From: Clostridia bacterium
GTDB taxonomy: Bacteria > Bacillota > Clostridia > Oscillospirales > Acutalibacteraceae
Assembly (NCBI GenBank): GCA_017395425.1
Contig: JAFPUM010000054.1
Span: 1 to 64,000, forward strand
Direction of reading: 5' to 3'
Length of the DNA: 64,000 nucleotides
Part shown: positions 15,232-22,799 of the stretch, piece by piece
Numbering within the stretch: position 1 is the first letter of the stretch
Layout: each line of letters opens with the position of its first letter
The notes under the pieces: model-generated
Databases searched by the model: none
Told to the model about the DNA's origin: nothing
Seen by the model: the letters and a program-made list of their open reading frames with translations, nothing else
Program-made: the position numbers and the translations under genes

Positions 15232-17166
15232 ATGGCTTTTTTACCGATTTCGCGCGAAGATACCGACCGATTGGGCTGGGACGGCGTGGACTTTGTCTAT
15301 GTGTCGGGCGACGCCTATGTGGATCATCCCAGCTTCGGGGTGGCGATTATTTCCAGAATTCTGGAAGCCAAGGGCTATCGGGTGGCGATTCTGCCCCAGC
15401 CCGACATCCGCCGTCCGGAACTGTTCCGGCAGTTTGGTAAGCCGCGACTGGGCTTTCTGATAACCGCGGGCAACATCGATTCGATGGTGGCGCACTATAC
15501 CGCCGCCAAGAAGAAGCGGAGCGAAGACGCGTTTTCGCCCGGCGGAAAGCCCGGCTTCCGTCCCGACCGCGCCACGATTGTCTACAGTCGGCTCTGCCGC
15601 GCCGCCTATCCCGACGTGCCGATCATCATCGGCGGGCTGGAAGCCTCGCTTCGCCGCTTCGCCAATTATGACTACTGGGACGACGAGGTGAAGCCCTCGA
15701 TTCTCATCGAATCCGGCGCGGACATTCTCTCCTACGGCATGGGGGAGTATGCCATGATGGAGATTGCCCGCCGGCTGAACGAAGGCGAGCCGGTGTCGTC
15801 CATCACGGATATCCGCGGCACCTGTGTCACCGTGCCGGTCAGGGACTATGTGCCGGCCTCCGTGGCGGAATGCCCCTCCTATGAACGGGTGAGGGAATCC
15901 AAGCGGGAATACGCGGTCTCCTGCCGTATCGAGCAGGACGAGCAGGACGCGGTACACGGGCGGAAGGTGATTCAGCGCCACGGCGACCTGATACTGGTGC
16001 AGAATCCGCCGATGCGCCCCATCACCACTGAGGACTTTGACTGGACCTATGAACTGCCCTACGAGCGCACCTATCACCCGATCTATGAAGCGCAGGGCGG
16101 CGTTCCCGCGATCAAGGAAGTGGAATTCTCCATTATCCATAACCGGGGCTGTTTCGGGGCGTGCGCGTTCTGTTCGCTGGCGTTTCATCAGGGGCGGCAG
16201 GTTTCCACCCGCAGCATTGATTCGGTCGTGCGGGAGGCGGAGAAGCTCACCCACAATCCCCGCTTCAAAGGCTATATTCACGATGTGGGGGGACCCACCG
16301 CGAATTTCCGCATTCACTCCTGCCTCAAACAGGAAAAGGCGGGTATGTGCCGGGGCGGGCGGCGCTGTCTGGCACCGGAACCCTGTCCCGCGCTGCAGGT
16401 GGATCACAGCGAATTTCTCGAGATGCTGCGGCGGGTGCGGGCGGTGCCCGGCGTGAAGAAGGTGTTTGTCCGCTCGGGCATCCGCTTCGACTATCTGATT
16501 CTCGAAAAAGACCCCGCCGTCATGCGGGAGCTGGTGGAATTCCACGTCAGCGGTCAATTGAAGGTCGCGCCGGAACATTGTTCCACGCAGGTGCTCGATA
16601 AAATGGGCAAGCCGCATTTTGAGGTGTACAAACGCTTTGCCAAGGAATTCTACGGCATCACCGAGGAAATCGGCAAGAAGCAGTATCTGGTGCCGTATCT
16701 GATGAGTTCCCATCCCGGCAGCACCATCAACGACGCCATTGAACTGTCGCTCTTCCTCAAAAAGGAGCATCTCCACCCCGAACAGGTGCAGGATTTCTAT
16801 CCCACGCCCGGCACCATTTCCACCTGTATTTTTTATACGGGTCTCGACCCCTATACGCTCCAGCCGGTCTATGTGCCGCGTACACCGCAGGAAAAAGCCC
16901 TTCAGCGGGCGCTGCTGCAATATTTCCGCCCGGAGAACCATGACGTCGTGGAGGAAGCCCTGATCAAAGCGGGACGCACCGATCTCATCGGCACGTCGCC
17001 CGACTGTCTCATCAAGCCCTCGCCGCGGTATCGGCAGCGGCAGGAAGGCAAAACCGCCAGACCCTCCAAAGGCGGCAGGGGAGAGCGGGGGACGTCCGTA
17101 TCCGGCAAGCCCGCCAAACGTCACCCCATCCGAAACAAACAGAAAAAGAAAGGAACCGGCAAATGA
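15232..17166 (+). CDS. YgiQ family radical SAM protein (UPF0313)
   Basis: A 644-residue protein with the radical SAM cluster motif CFGACAFC (Cys307, Cys311, Cys314) preceded by the family-typical N-terminal domain starting LPISREDTDRLGWD. A second Cys-rich stretch (MCRGGRRCLAPEPCPAL) follows within the core. YgiQ proteins are widespread, but their reaction is not established. The C-terminal 50 residues are basic and low in complexity. Start at the ATG nine bases after ftsK stops, with SD GAGGTGAAGGA. Its stop overlaps the next start (ATGA), so the two are co-translated. Confidence 0.9.
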   Translation: MAFLPISREDTDRLGWDGVDFVYVSGDAYVDHPSFGVAIISRILEAKGYRVAILPQPDIRRPELFRQFGKPRLGFLITAGNIDSMVAHYTAAKKKRSEDAFSPGGKPGFRPDRATIVYSRLCRAAYPDVPIIIGGLEASLRRFANYDYWDDEVKPSILIESGADILSYGMGEYAMMEIARRLNEGEPVSSITDIRGTCVTVPVRDYVPASVAECPSYERVRESKREYAVSCRIEQDEQDAVHGRKVIQRHGDLILVQNPPMRPITTEDFDWTYELPYERTYHPIYEAQGGVPAIKEVEFSIIHNRGCFGACAFCSLAFHQGRQVSTRSIDSVVREAEKLTHNPRFKGYIHDVGGPTANFRIHSCLKQEKAGMCRGGRRCLAPEPCPALQVDHSEFLEMLRRVRAVPGVKKVFVRSGIRFDYLILEKDPAVMRELVEFHVSGQLKVAPEHCSTQVLDKMGKPHFEVYKRFAKEFYGITEEIGKKQYLVPYLMSSHPGSTINDAIELSLFLKKEHLHPEQVQDFYPTPGTISTCIFYTGLDPYTLQPVYVPRTPQEKALQRALLQYFRPENHDVVEEALIKAGRTDLIGTSPDCLIKPSPRYRQRQEGKTARPSKGGRGERGTSVSGKPAKRHPIRNKQKKKGTGK

Positions 17167-18119
17167 GATTTCATCAAGCCAAGCGGCGTTTTTGGGCGCT
17201 GCTGTGCGGTGTACTCACAGCGGCGGTGATTCTGACCGGCACGCTGACGGGCTGCACCGAAGAAGAAGCCAACGAATGGCTGGAACTGCTGTTCGGCGAA
17301 AACAACTATGAAACCGTCGGCGAGACGCTGGAGGGCGAAGCCGTACTCCGGATGCACGTCATCGACGTGGGACAGGGGGATGCCGCGCTGATTCAGTGCG
17401 GGGAGAAGAACGTCCTCGTGGACTGCGGCGAAAACGGTATGGGCGGCACCGTTCTGGACTATCTGGAAAAGGCTAATGTCACCCATCTGGACTGGCTGAT
17501 CGGAACCCATCCCCATTCCGACCACATCGGCGGCATGGATACGGTCATCAAGAGCAAAAAGATCACCATTGACAAGGTGATGATGCCCCAGACCTCCGAG
17601 GAAATGACGCCGACCACCAAGACCTATACCGAGGTGCTGGACGCCATCAGCGCCAGAAAGCTCAAAATTACCCGTCCCACCCCCGGCAAGGAATACGATC
17701 TGGACGGTGTGACCATGCTGGTGATTTCCCCCAAGAAGAACGCCAAATACACCGATCTCAACGATTATTCCGTGATGCTGAAATTTACCTATCAGAATAT
17801 TTCCATTCTCACCGGCGGCGACGCCACCAAAAACGTGGAAAAAGAACTGCTCAAAAAGAAGCAATTTGATCTCAGCGCCGATATTTACAAAGTCTCGCAC
17901 CACGGCGGGCGGGAGTCCAACTCCGCCGCGTTTGTGGAGGCGGTACATCCCCGATACGCCGCTATCTCCGTGGGAGCCGACAACAGCTACGGGCATCCCC
18001 ATCAGCAGACATTGGAACGGCTGGCGGAAATCAACTGCGAGGTCAACCGTACCGATCTCGACGGCACACTGCTCTACGAAACCGACGGCAAAAAAATCGC
18101 CGTAACGTTTTCCAAATAA
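17163..18119 (+). CDS. Secreted ComEC/Rec2-like metallo-beta-lactamase lipoprotein
   Basis: A 318-residue exported protein with lipobox LTGC near residue 30, so probably a lipoprotein. The metallo-beta-lactamase motif THPHSDH is complete (His116, His118, Asp120, His121), preceded by HVIDVGQGDAALI and followed by SHHGG. This is the stand-alone version of the C-terminal ComEC nuclease-like domain, which in ComEC is proposed to degrade one strand of incoming DNA. Substrate here is unproven. It overlaps ygiQ by 4 bases and is followed by a DUF3006 gene, a frequent partner of such hydrolases. Mosaic and heptamer repeats follow it. Confidence 0.87.
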   Translation: MRFHQAKRRFWALLCGVLTAAVILTGTLTGCTEEEANEWLELLFGENNYETVGETLEGEAVLRMHVIDVGQGDAALIQCGEKNVLVDCGENGMGGTVLDYLEKANVTHLDWLIGTHPHSDHIGGMDTVIKSKKITIDKVMMPQTSEEMTPTTKTYTEVLDAISARKLKITRPTPGKEYDLDGVTMLVISPKKNAKYTDLNDYSVMLKFTYQNISILTGGDATKNVEKELLKKKQFDLSADIYKVSHHGGRESNSAAFVEAVHPRYAAISVGADNSYGHPHQQTLERLAEINCEVNRTDLDGTLLYETDGKKIAVTFSK

Positions 18120-18126
18120 ATGGAAA

Positions 18127-18192
18127 AAGAAAAAACGCGAAGCGCAATTAGCGGAGCGAATGCGGAGCGCGGGGTGCAGGGGGCAAGCGGAA
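18127..18192. repeat. GC-rich mosaic intergenic repeat, partial copy
   Basis: Begins ACGCGAAGCGCAATTAG and continues GGAGCGAATGCGGAGCGCGGGGTGCAGGGGGC in two blocks, related to the first modules at 6225-6290. As there, it starts immediately after a plus-strand stop codon and leads into a heptamer array. Confidence 0.7.
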
Positions 18193-18231
18193 ATAGTGAA
18201 TAGTGAATAATGAATAATGAATAATGAATAA
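18192..18231. repeat. Heptamer repeat array, copy 5
   Basis: Five to six TGAATAG/TGAATAA units ending about 24 bases before the DUF3006 start codon, close to its SD. Confidence 0.8.
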
Positions 18232-18254
18232 TACACAGCAAGGAGAGACGCAAC

Positions 18255-18479
18255 ATGAGACATCTGACAGTAGACAGAATGGACGGCATCTATGCCATCT
18301 GTGAGGACGCGGAACGCAAGATGTTTGCGATTCCGCTCGCCGACCTTCCCGCCAAGGTGCGGGAGGGAGACAAGCTGGACATCGACGACGAAGGCACGGT
18401 TTTCATTAACGACCAAGCCACCCAAGCGGCACGCAAAGCCACCCGGAAAAAGGAAGACAGTCTCTTCACAAATGACTGA
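18255..18479 (+). CDS. DUF3006 domain protein
   Basis: A 74-residue protein with the DUF3006 pattern: opening LTVDRMDGIYAICE, then a LP..V..GD.L.ID block. It ends in a charged tail. The family has no assigned function but often sits directly downstream of ComEC-like hydrolases, as it does here after a repeat-filled gap of 135 bases. SD AAGGAGAG precedes the ATG. Confidence 0.82.
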   Translation: MRHLTVDRMDGIYAICEDAERKMFAIPLADLPAKVREGDKLDIDDEGTVFINDQATQAARKATRKKEDSLFTND

Positions 18480-18540
18480 TTTTCTCCCACCAAAAACTTT
18501 CCCAAAACCCTCACAAAATCTTTTTCAGCAAAGTTTTCCA

Positions 18541-18580
18541 CAGCGGGAGCACTGGATTCATCGGTGTTCCCGCTGTTTTT
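18541..18580 (+). terminator. Terminator after the DUF3006 gene
   Basis: Stem CAGCGGGAGCAC (18541-18552) with GTGTTCCCGCTG (18564-18575), 11-base loop, followed by a T run. Confidence 0.9.
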
Positions 18581-18613
18581 GCACGGTTTTACACGGGGTG
18601 TTTTCCGCCGGAA

Positions 18614-18661
18614 TATCAATATATTGATATTTTTACACTTGCAAATCCATATATCTTGTGT
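18614..18661 (+). promoter_or_regulatory. Paired NrdR boxes upstream of nrdD
   Basis: Box 1 (18614-18629) is TATCAATATATTGATA, whose core CAATATATTG fits the NrdR consensus CwAtATaTwG and lies inside a perfect 20-bp palindrome (18612-18631). Box 2 (18646-18661) is TCCATATATCTTGTGT, with a perfect right half. The box centres are 32 bp apart, the known NrdR spacing of three helical turns, and box 2 covers the promoter spacer. NrdR should repress nrdD when dATP is high. The nrdR gene is not in this window. Confidence 0.8.
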
Positions 18662-18667
18662 TATAAT
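18639..18667 (+). promoter_or_regulatory. SigA promoter of nrdD
   Basis: TTGCAA at 18639-18644 and TATAAT at 18662-18667, 17-base spacer overlapped by NrdR box 2. The leader of about 90 bases holds nested self-complementary hexamers (GGTACC, GGCGCC) able to fold. Confidence 0.82.
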
Positions 18668-18762
18668 ACCCGAGGTACCAAAACGGCGCCGTATGAAGGC
18701 GCCTCCAGAGGTGTACAAGGAGTACTAAGGGTACCCGCATCTTTTTTGAGGAGTGATCTGGT

Positions 18763-21066
18763 TTGCCGAACCATCCGGAGTATATTATCAAGCGAAGCGG
18801 TGAGACCGTTCCTTTCAACGCGGCAAAGATTCGCGAAGCCATCCGCAAGGCAAGCAACGCGGTGAAAGAGGAACCGCTGACGCAGGACAGCATTGTGACG
18901 CTGACCAATGAGGTAGTGGAAAAGATTCCCCACGGGCAGACGCCCACGGTGGAACAGGTGCAGGACATCGTGGAGGAAGTGCTCATCGCGCACGATCTCC
19001 CCAAAACCTCCAAAGCCTATATTCTCTATCGCGCCGAACGCAGCAAGCTCCGTCAGACCGAAAAGGATTTGATGGATATCTTCAAATCGCTTACCTTTGT
19101 AGACGCGAAGGATTCCAACATCAAGCGCGAAAACGCCAATATCGACACCGATACGGCGATGGGAACCATGCTCAAGTACGGTTCGGAAAGCGCCAAATAC
19201 TTTGTAGACAGCAACATTCTCGATAAGGACATTGCCGACGCGCATAACGGCGGCGATATTCACATCCACGACAAGGATTTCTACCTGCTCACCGAAACCT
19301 GCTGCCAGATCGACCTGCTCAAGCTCTTCAAGGACGGCTTTTCCACCGGTCACGGTCATCTGCGCGAACCCATGAGCATCCAGAGTTATTCCGCGCTGGC
19401 GTGCATCGCCATTCAAGCCAATCAGAACGAAATGCACGGCGGACAGGCGGTGCCGAACTTCGATTTTTCCATGGCGCCCGGCGTGGCAAAGACCTTTGTG
19501 AAGGAATTTTTCAAGGCACTGGCGCTGTATCTGGAATACCGTTACGACGTGCCGATGCAGCAGGCGGAGGCGGCTGCCGATGCGCTGGAAAACGGGCTGC
19601 TGTCCGGTATTGTCACCCTTTCCCGCAAGGCGGACATCACGCAGGCGCTCATCGACGCCAAAGCCCGGCAGATGCTTCCGTCAGAACTTTCGTCGCTCTC
19701 CGACGCCGAGCTGCAAAAGCTCAGTGAAAACGCCTTTGCCACCGCGTTTGCCGAGACCGACCGTTCCACCTATCAGGCGATGGAAGGGCTCATCCACAAC
19801 CTCAATACCATGCACTCCCGCGCAGGCGCACAGGTGCCGTTCAGCTCCATCAACTACGGCACGGACGTTTCACCCGAAGGGCATATGGTCATGCGCAACC
19901 TCCTGATGGCAACCGACGCGGGACTGGGCAACGGCGAAACACCGATTTTCCCGGTGCAGATTTTCAAGGTCAAGGAAGGCGTCAATTTCAACAAGGAAGA
20001 CCCCAACTATGATCTTTTCCGTCTGGCGTGCAAGGTCAGCGCCAAGCGTCTCTTCCCGAATTTCAGCTTCCTGGACGCGCCCTTCAATCTGCAGTATTAC
20101 AAGCCCGGCGATTACAATTCCGAAGTGGCTTATATGGGCTGCCGGACCCGCGTGATGGGCAACGTCCATGACCGTTCCCGCGAAGTCACCTGCGGGCGCG
20201 GCAATCTCAGCTTTACTACCATCAACCTGCCGCGTATCGGCATTGAAGCCAGAGGCAACTGGGATTTGTTCTATCATATGCTGGATGCCCGCATTGATCT
20301 GGTGTTCCGTCAGTTGCTACACCGTTTCGGCATTCAGTGCGGCAAAAAGGTTCGCAACTACCCCTTCCTGATGGGACAGGGCGTTTGGATTGACAGCGAC
20401 TCGCTGGGCATCGACGATTCGGTTGCCGAGGTGCTGAAACACGGCACGCTGAGCGTGGGCTTTATCGGTCTGGCGGAAACGCTCAAGGCGATGACCGGCA
20501 AACATCATGGCGAAAGCGAAGAAAGCTACCGCATCGGACTGGATATCATCCGTCATATGCGGGAACGCATGGATGCGCAATCCGCCGCCACGGGATTGAA
20601 TTTCACCCTGCTGGCGACGCCTGCCGAGGGACTGAGCGGTCGTTTTGTCAAGATCGACAGCCGGAAGTACGGCTGCATCGAGGGCGTGACTGACCGCGAA
20701 TATTACACCAATTCTTTCCATGTGCCGGTGTATTACAACATCTCCGCCTTCAAAAAACTTGAACTGGAAGCGCCTTTCCACGCCTACTGCAACGCCGGTC
20801 ACATCAGCTATGTGGAATTGGACGGCGATATGTGCCAGAATATTGACGCTTTTGAAGCAGTCATCCGTTATATGAAGCAGGTGGGCATCGGCTACGGTTC
20901 CATCAATCACCCGGTAGACCGTGACCCTATCTGCGGCTACACCGGCGTGATCGGCAATGTCTGTCCGCGCTGCGGTCGCCGTAACGGTGAAGCCGTTTCG
21001 GTGCTGACACTCAAAGAACTGCGTAAAAAATATCCCAATATGCCTCATTTTGTAGGCATTGAATAA
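18763..21066 (+). CDS. nrdD: Anaerobic (class III) ribonucleoside-triphosphate reductase, large part without glycyl-radical motif
   Basis: A 767-residue oxygen-sensitive ribonucleotide reductase that makes dNTPs. Residues about 5-95 form an ATP-cone (VPFNAAKIREAIRKA), the allosteric site. The body contains GGDIHIHDKDFYL, the HSRAGAQVPFSSINYG stretch and NLPRIGIEARG. The C-terminal zinc ligands are visible at Cys724 and CPRC (Cys734, Cys737). It ends 29 residues later without the RVxGY...H glycyl-radical loop that normally closes NrdD. That motif is encoded by the next small gene, so the enzyme appears split. TTG start with SD GAGGAG. No nrdG activase is adjacent. Regulated by NrdR boxes. Confidence 0.93.
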   Translation: MPNHPEYIIKRSGETVPFNAAKIREAIRKASNAVKEEPLTQDSIVTLTNEVVEKIPHGQTPTVEQVQDIVEEVLIAHDLPKTSKAYILYRAERSKLRQTEKDLMDIFKSLTFVDAKDSNIKRENANIDTDTAMGTMLKYGSESAKYFVDSNILDKDIADAHNGGDIHIHDKDFYLLTETCCQIDLLKLFKDGFSTGHGHLREPMSIQSYSALACIAIQANQNEMHGGQAVPNFDFSMAPGVAKTFVKEFFKALALYLEYRYDVPMQQAEAAADALENGLLSGIVTLSRKADITQALIDAKARQMLPSELSSLSDAELQKLSENAFATAFAETDRSTYQAMEGLIHNLNTMHSRAGAQVPFSSINYGTDVSPEGHMVMRNLLMATDAGLGNGETPIFPVQIFKVKEGVNFNKEDPNYDLFRLACKVSAKRLFPNFSFLDAPFNLQYYKPGDYNSEVAYMGCRTRVMGNVHDRSREVTCGRGNLSFTTINLPRIGIEARGNWDLFYHMLDARIDLVFRQLLHRFGIQCGKKVRNYPFLMGQGVWIDSDSLGIDDSVAEVLKHGTLSVGFIGLAETLKAMTGKHHGESEESYRIGLDIIRHMRERMDAQSAATGLNFTLLATPAEGLSGRFVKIDSRKYGCIEGVTDREYYTNSFHVPVYYNISAFKKLELEAPFHAYCNAGHISYVELDGDMCQNIDAFEAVIRYMKQVGIGYGSINHPVDRDPICGYTGVIGNVCPRCGRRNGEAVSVLTLKELRKKYPNMPHFVGIE

Positions 21067-21095
21067 TAGTGAATCATATCAAGGAGGACTTCATC

Positions 21096-21266
21096 ATGAA
21101 TGAGAAAAACACACAGGAAAAGACTGTCGGTGAAGGCGTACAGTTCGAGAGAATCCGCCGCATCACCGGGTATCTGGTAGGCACGGTGGATCGCTTCAAC
21201 GACGCCAAGCGCGCCGAAGAAGGCGACCGCGTCAAGCACAATCTCACCGCCGCACAGCAGCAGTAA
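21096..21266 (+). CDS. Detached glycyl-radical domain of NrdD
   Basis: A 56-residue protein whose core RRITGYLVGTVDRF followed by NDAKRAEEGDRVKH matches the C-terminal glycyl-radical loop of class III ribonucleotide reductases; Gly25 would carry the radical. It begins 29 bases after nrdD stops, in another frame, with its own strong SD AAGGAGG (21081-21087), so this is an expressed separate gene and not a simple frameshift. It should bind the NrdD body and be activated by NrdG. Similar small proteins are annotated near nrdD in other Clostridia as far as I recall. The N-terminal 15 residues are polar and probably flexible. Confidence 0.85.
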   Translation: MNEKNTQEKTVGEGVQFERIRRITGYLVGTVDRFNDAKRAEEGDRVKHNLTAAQQQ

Positions 21267-21270
21267 GATG

Positions 21271-21319
21271 AAAAAACCGCGTCGGCAGTTTCCGTTGACA
21301 GGAACGACGTCGGCGCGGT
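21271..21319 (-). terminator. Terminator after galM (and hairpin after the nrdD operon)
   Basis: Stem ACCGCG/CGCGGT with further pairing inside (GTCGG region). Read on the minus strand it ends in six Ts, so it terminates galM; on the plus strand the same hairpin closes the nrdD transcript but lacks a T run. Confidence 0.75.
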
Positions 21320-21324
21320 GATTG

Positions 21325-22359
21325 TTATTGTGAGGAAAAACGGTAGACCGTTTCACTGTGGAAGGTGTCGCCCGCCCGGAGAACCGTATCGGGGAAGGAC
21401 GGATGATGGGGGCTGTCGGGGAAATGCTGGGTTTCCAGCGCAAAGACCCCGCCGGGATTGCCCATGGTGTAAAGCTGCGCGCCGGGCTGATCCGTGAAGC
21501 ACGCCATGCGGATACCGCTCTTGGTGCCGTAAGCCACCGCCACAGGCGCGTCTCCGCCCGGCTGACGCAGCACAAAGGTATGGTCGTAGCCGTCGGCGGT
21601 TTCGGGGGAGGCGTCCATGTCACGGGCAATGGGTTTGGGCGTGCGGAAATCAAAGGGCGTACCCGCCACCGGCAGGAGCCGCCCCGTGGGGAGCGAGTCA
21701 GACAACTCGAGCACGGCGTCCGCGTCTATCGTCAGCTCCACGCTGTGATTGTCATCGCCGGTCGAAGGACCATCGGGAGAGTCGCCGTTGAGAGTGAAAT
21801 AGCTGTGATTGGTGAGATTGATCACGGTGTCCCGATCGCTCACCGCGTCATACGTAATCCGGAGCGCGTCGTCCGCCGTCACCGTATAGCGGACGGTCAC
21901 GCGGAGATTGCCGGGATAGCCTTCCTCACCGTCGGGGGAGAGACAGGAAAACATCACGCTCGCGCCGTCATTTTCTTCTTTTTCTCCAAGGGCGCTGCCC
22001 TCCCAAAGCCTCGCGTTCAGACCGCATTTGCCGCCGTGGAGATGGTTGCCCCGCTGGTTGCGGGTGAGCCGGACTTCTCTGCCGTCGATGCAGAAGCGTC
22101 CTCCCGCGATTCTGCCCGCGTACCGTCCCACCGTCGCGCCGAAACACGCCCGCGCAAATTTCTCATAGAGCGCCGCTTCCGGCAGCGACGCGACCACATC
22201 GTATGTTCCCCGCGTTCCCTGATATACCAGCCGCTGCACCGTCGCACCGAAATTGATCAGGGACACCGAAAGATTCCCGCGGGCAACCGTCCATCGGACG
22301 ATCTCCCCGCCGCTTCGCGTGTGACCCCATACTTCCCGCCTGATACCGCTCATTTCCAT
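21325..22359 (-). CDS. galM: Aldose 1-epimerase (galactose mutarotase)
   Basis: A 344-residue cytoplasmic enzyme interconverting alpha and beta anomers of galactose and other aldoses. Family motifs: NFGATVQRLVY near the start, the substrate His in GNHLHGG, catalytic His in NLTNHSYFTLNG, GYDHTFVL, and the catalytic Glu in ALETQHFPDSPHH. Start set at the ATG behind GGAAGGG (SD) because the promoter lies at 22387-22415, which excludes a longer start. It is the only minus-strand gene in the first 31 kb and has its own promoter and terminator, so it is a single-gene unit. Confidence 0.92.
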   Translation of the reverse strand: MEMSGIRREVWGHTRSGGEIVRWTVARGNLSVSLINFGATVQRLVYQGTRGTYDVVASLPEAALYEKFARACFGATVGRYAGRIAGGRFCIDGREVRLTRNQRGNHLHGGKCGLNARLWEGSALGEKEENDGASVMFSCLSPDGEEGYPGNLRVTVRYTVTADDALRITYDAVSDRDTVINLTNHSYFTLNGDSPDGPSTGDDNHSVELTIDADAVLELSDSLPTGRLLPVAGTPFDFRTPKPIARDMDASPETADGYDHTFVLRQPGGDAPVAVAYGTKSGIRMACFTDQPGAQLYTMGNPGGVFALETQHFPDSPHHPSFPDTVLRAGDTFHSETVYRFSSQ

Positions 22360-22386
22360 GCCGTCCCTTCCGCTGTATTTGATTCC

Positions 22387-22415
22387 ATTATACGAGAGCG
22401 CGGCGTGTAAGTCAA
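22387..22415 (-). promoter_or_regulatory. SigA promoter of galM
   Basis: On the minus strand TTGACT (22410-22415) and TATAAT (22387-22392) with a 17-base spacer, placing the transcript start about 20 bases before the ATG. Confidence 0.85.
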
Positions 22416-22508
22416 TCGGATTCCGTGTGACGAGGGGAATTTTAACATCTGTTAGCAAATAGAAAACAGAATTTTAACAAATTGATGGAAAAAAAACGCA
22501 AAAAACAG

Positions 22509-22537
22509 TTGAAATTTTGAAAAAACTATATTATAAT
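22509..22537 (+). promoter_or_regulatory. SigA promoter of the SRP RNA
   Basis: TTGAAA at 22509-22514 and TATAAT at 22532-22537, 17-base spacer. Transcription would begin near 22544. No separate promoter is obvious before dnaX, so read-through may also express dnaX. Confidence 0.8.
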
Positions 22538-22570
22538 AATCAAGCGATTTGAATGTATCATATTCCATAG

Positions 22571-22737
22571 AGGCAGACATCATTCGTGCATATCGACATG
22601 CGGATGCCGGATCCTGTGCGACAGGGCGCTGTGAACCATGTCAGGCGGGGAACCGAGCAGCATTAAGCAGGCAGCCTTGTGCGCCGCAGCCAATCTGGTG
22701 TCCGTATGACGATGTGCATGAGTGTTCTGCCTTATTT
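22571..22737 (+). ncRNA. ffs: Signal recognition particle RNA (4.5S-type)
   Basis: The conserved Ffh-binding hairpin is clear at about 22640-22663: GTCAGG, a GGAA tetraloop and GAGCAGCA, aligning with the E. coli 4.5S core. The ends pair as AGGCAGACA (22571-22579) with TGTTCTGCCT (22723-22732), and CGTGCATATCG pairs with CGATGTGCATG inside, giving the long rod of helix 5. A T-rich tail follows. An Alu domain as in Bacillus could not be identified, so the 5' end may extend to about 22544. Its place directly upstream of dnaX is the same as scr-dnaX in Bacillus. The RNA guides ribosomes making membrane proteins to the translocon. Confidence 0.9.
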
Positions 22738-22799
22738 TGTTGTCCTGCGGTTTTCGCCGCGGCGGTTCACACGATTCGAGAGAGGGTGCTGGTTAAGCG

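Noticed and set aside
21069..21095. Upstream GTG start for the glycyl-radical protein
   Set aside because: The SD AAGGAGG lies downstream of this GTG and is ideally spaced for the ATG at 21096.
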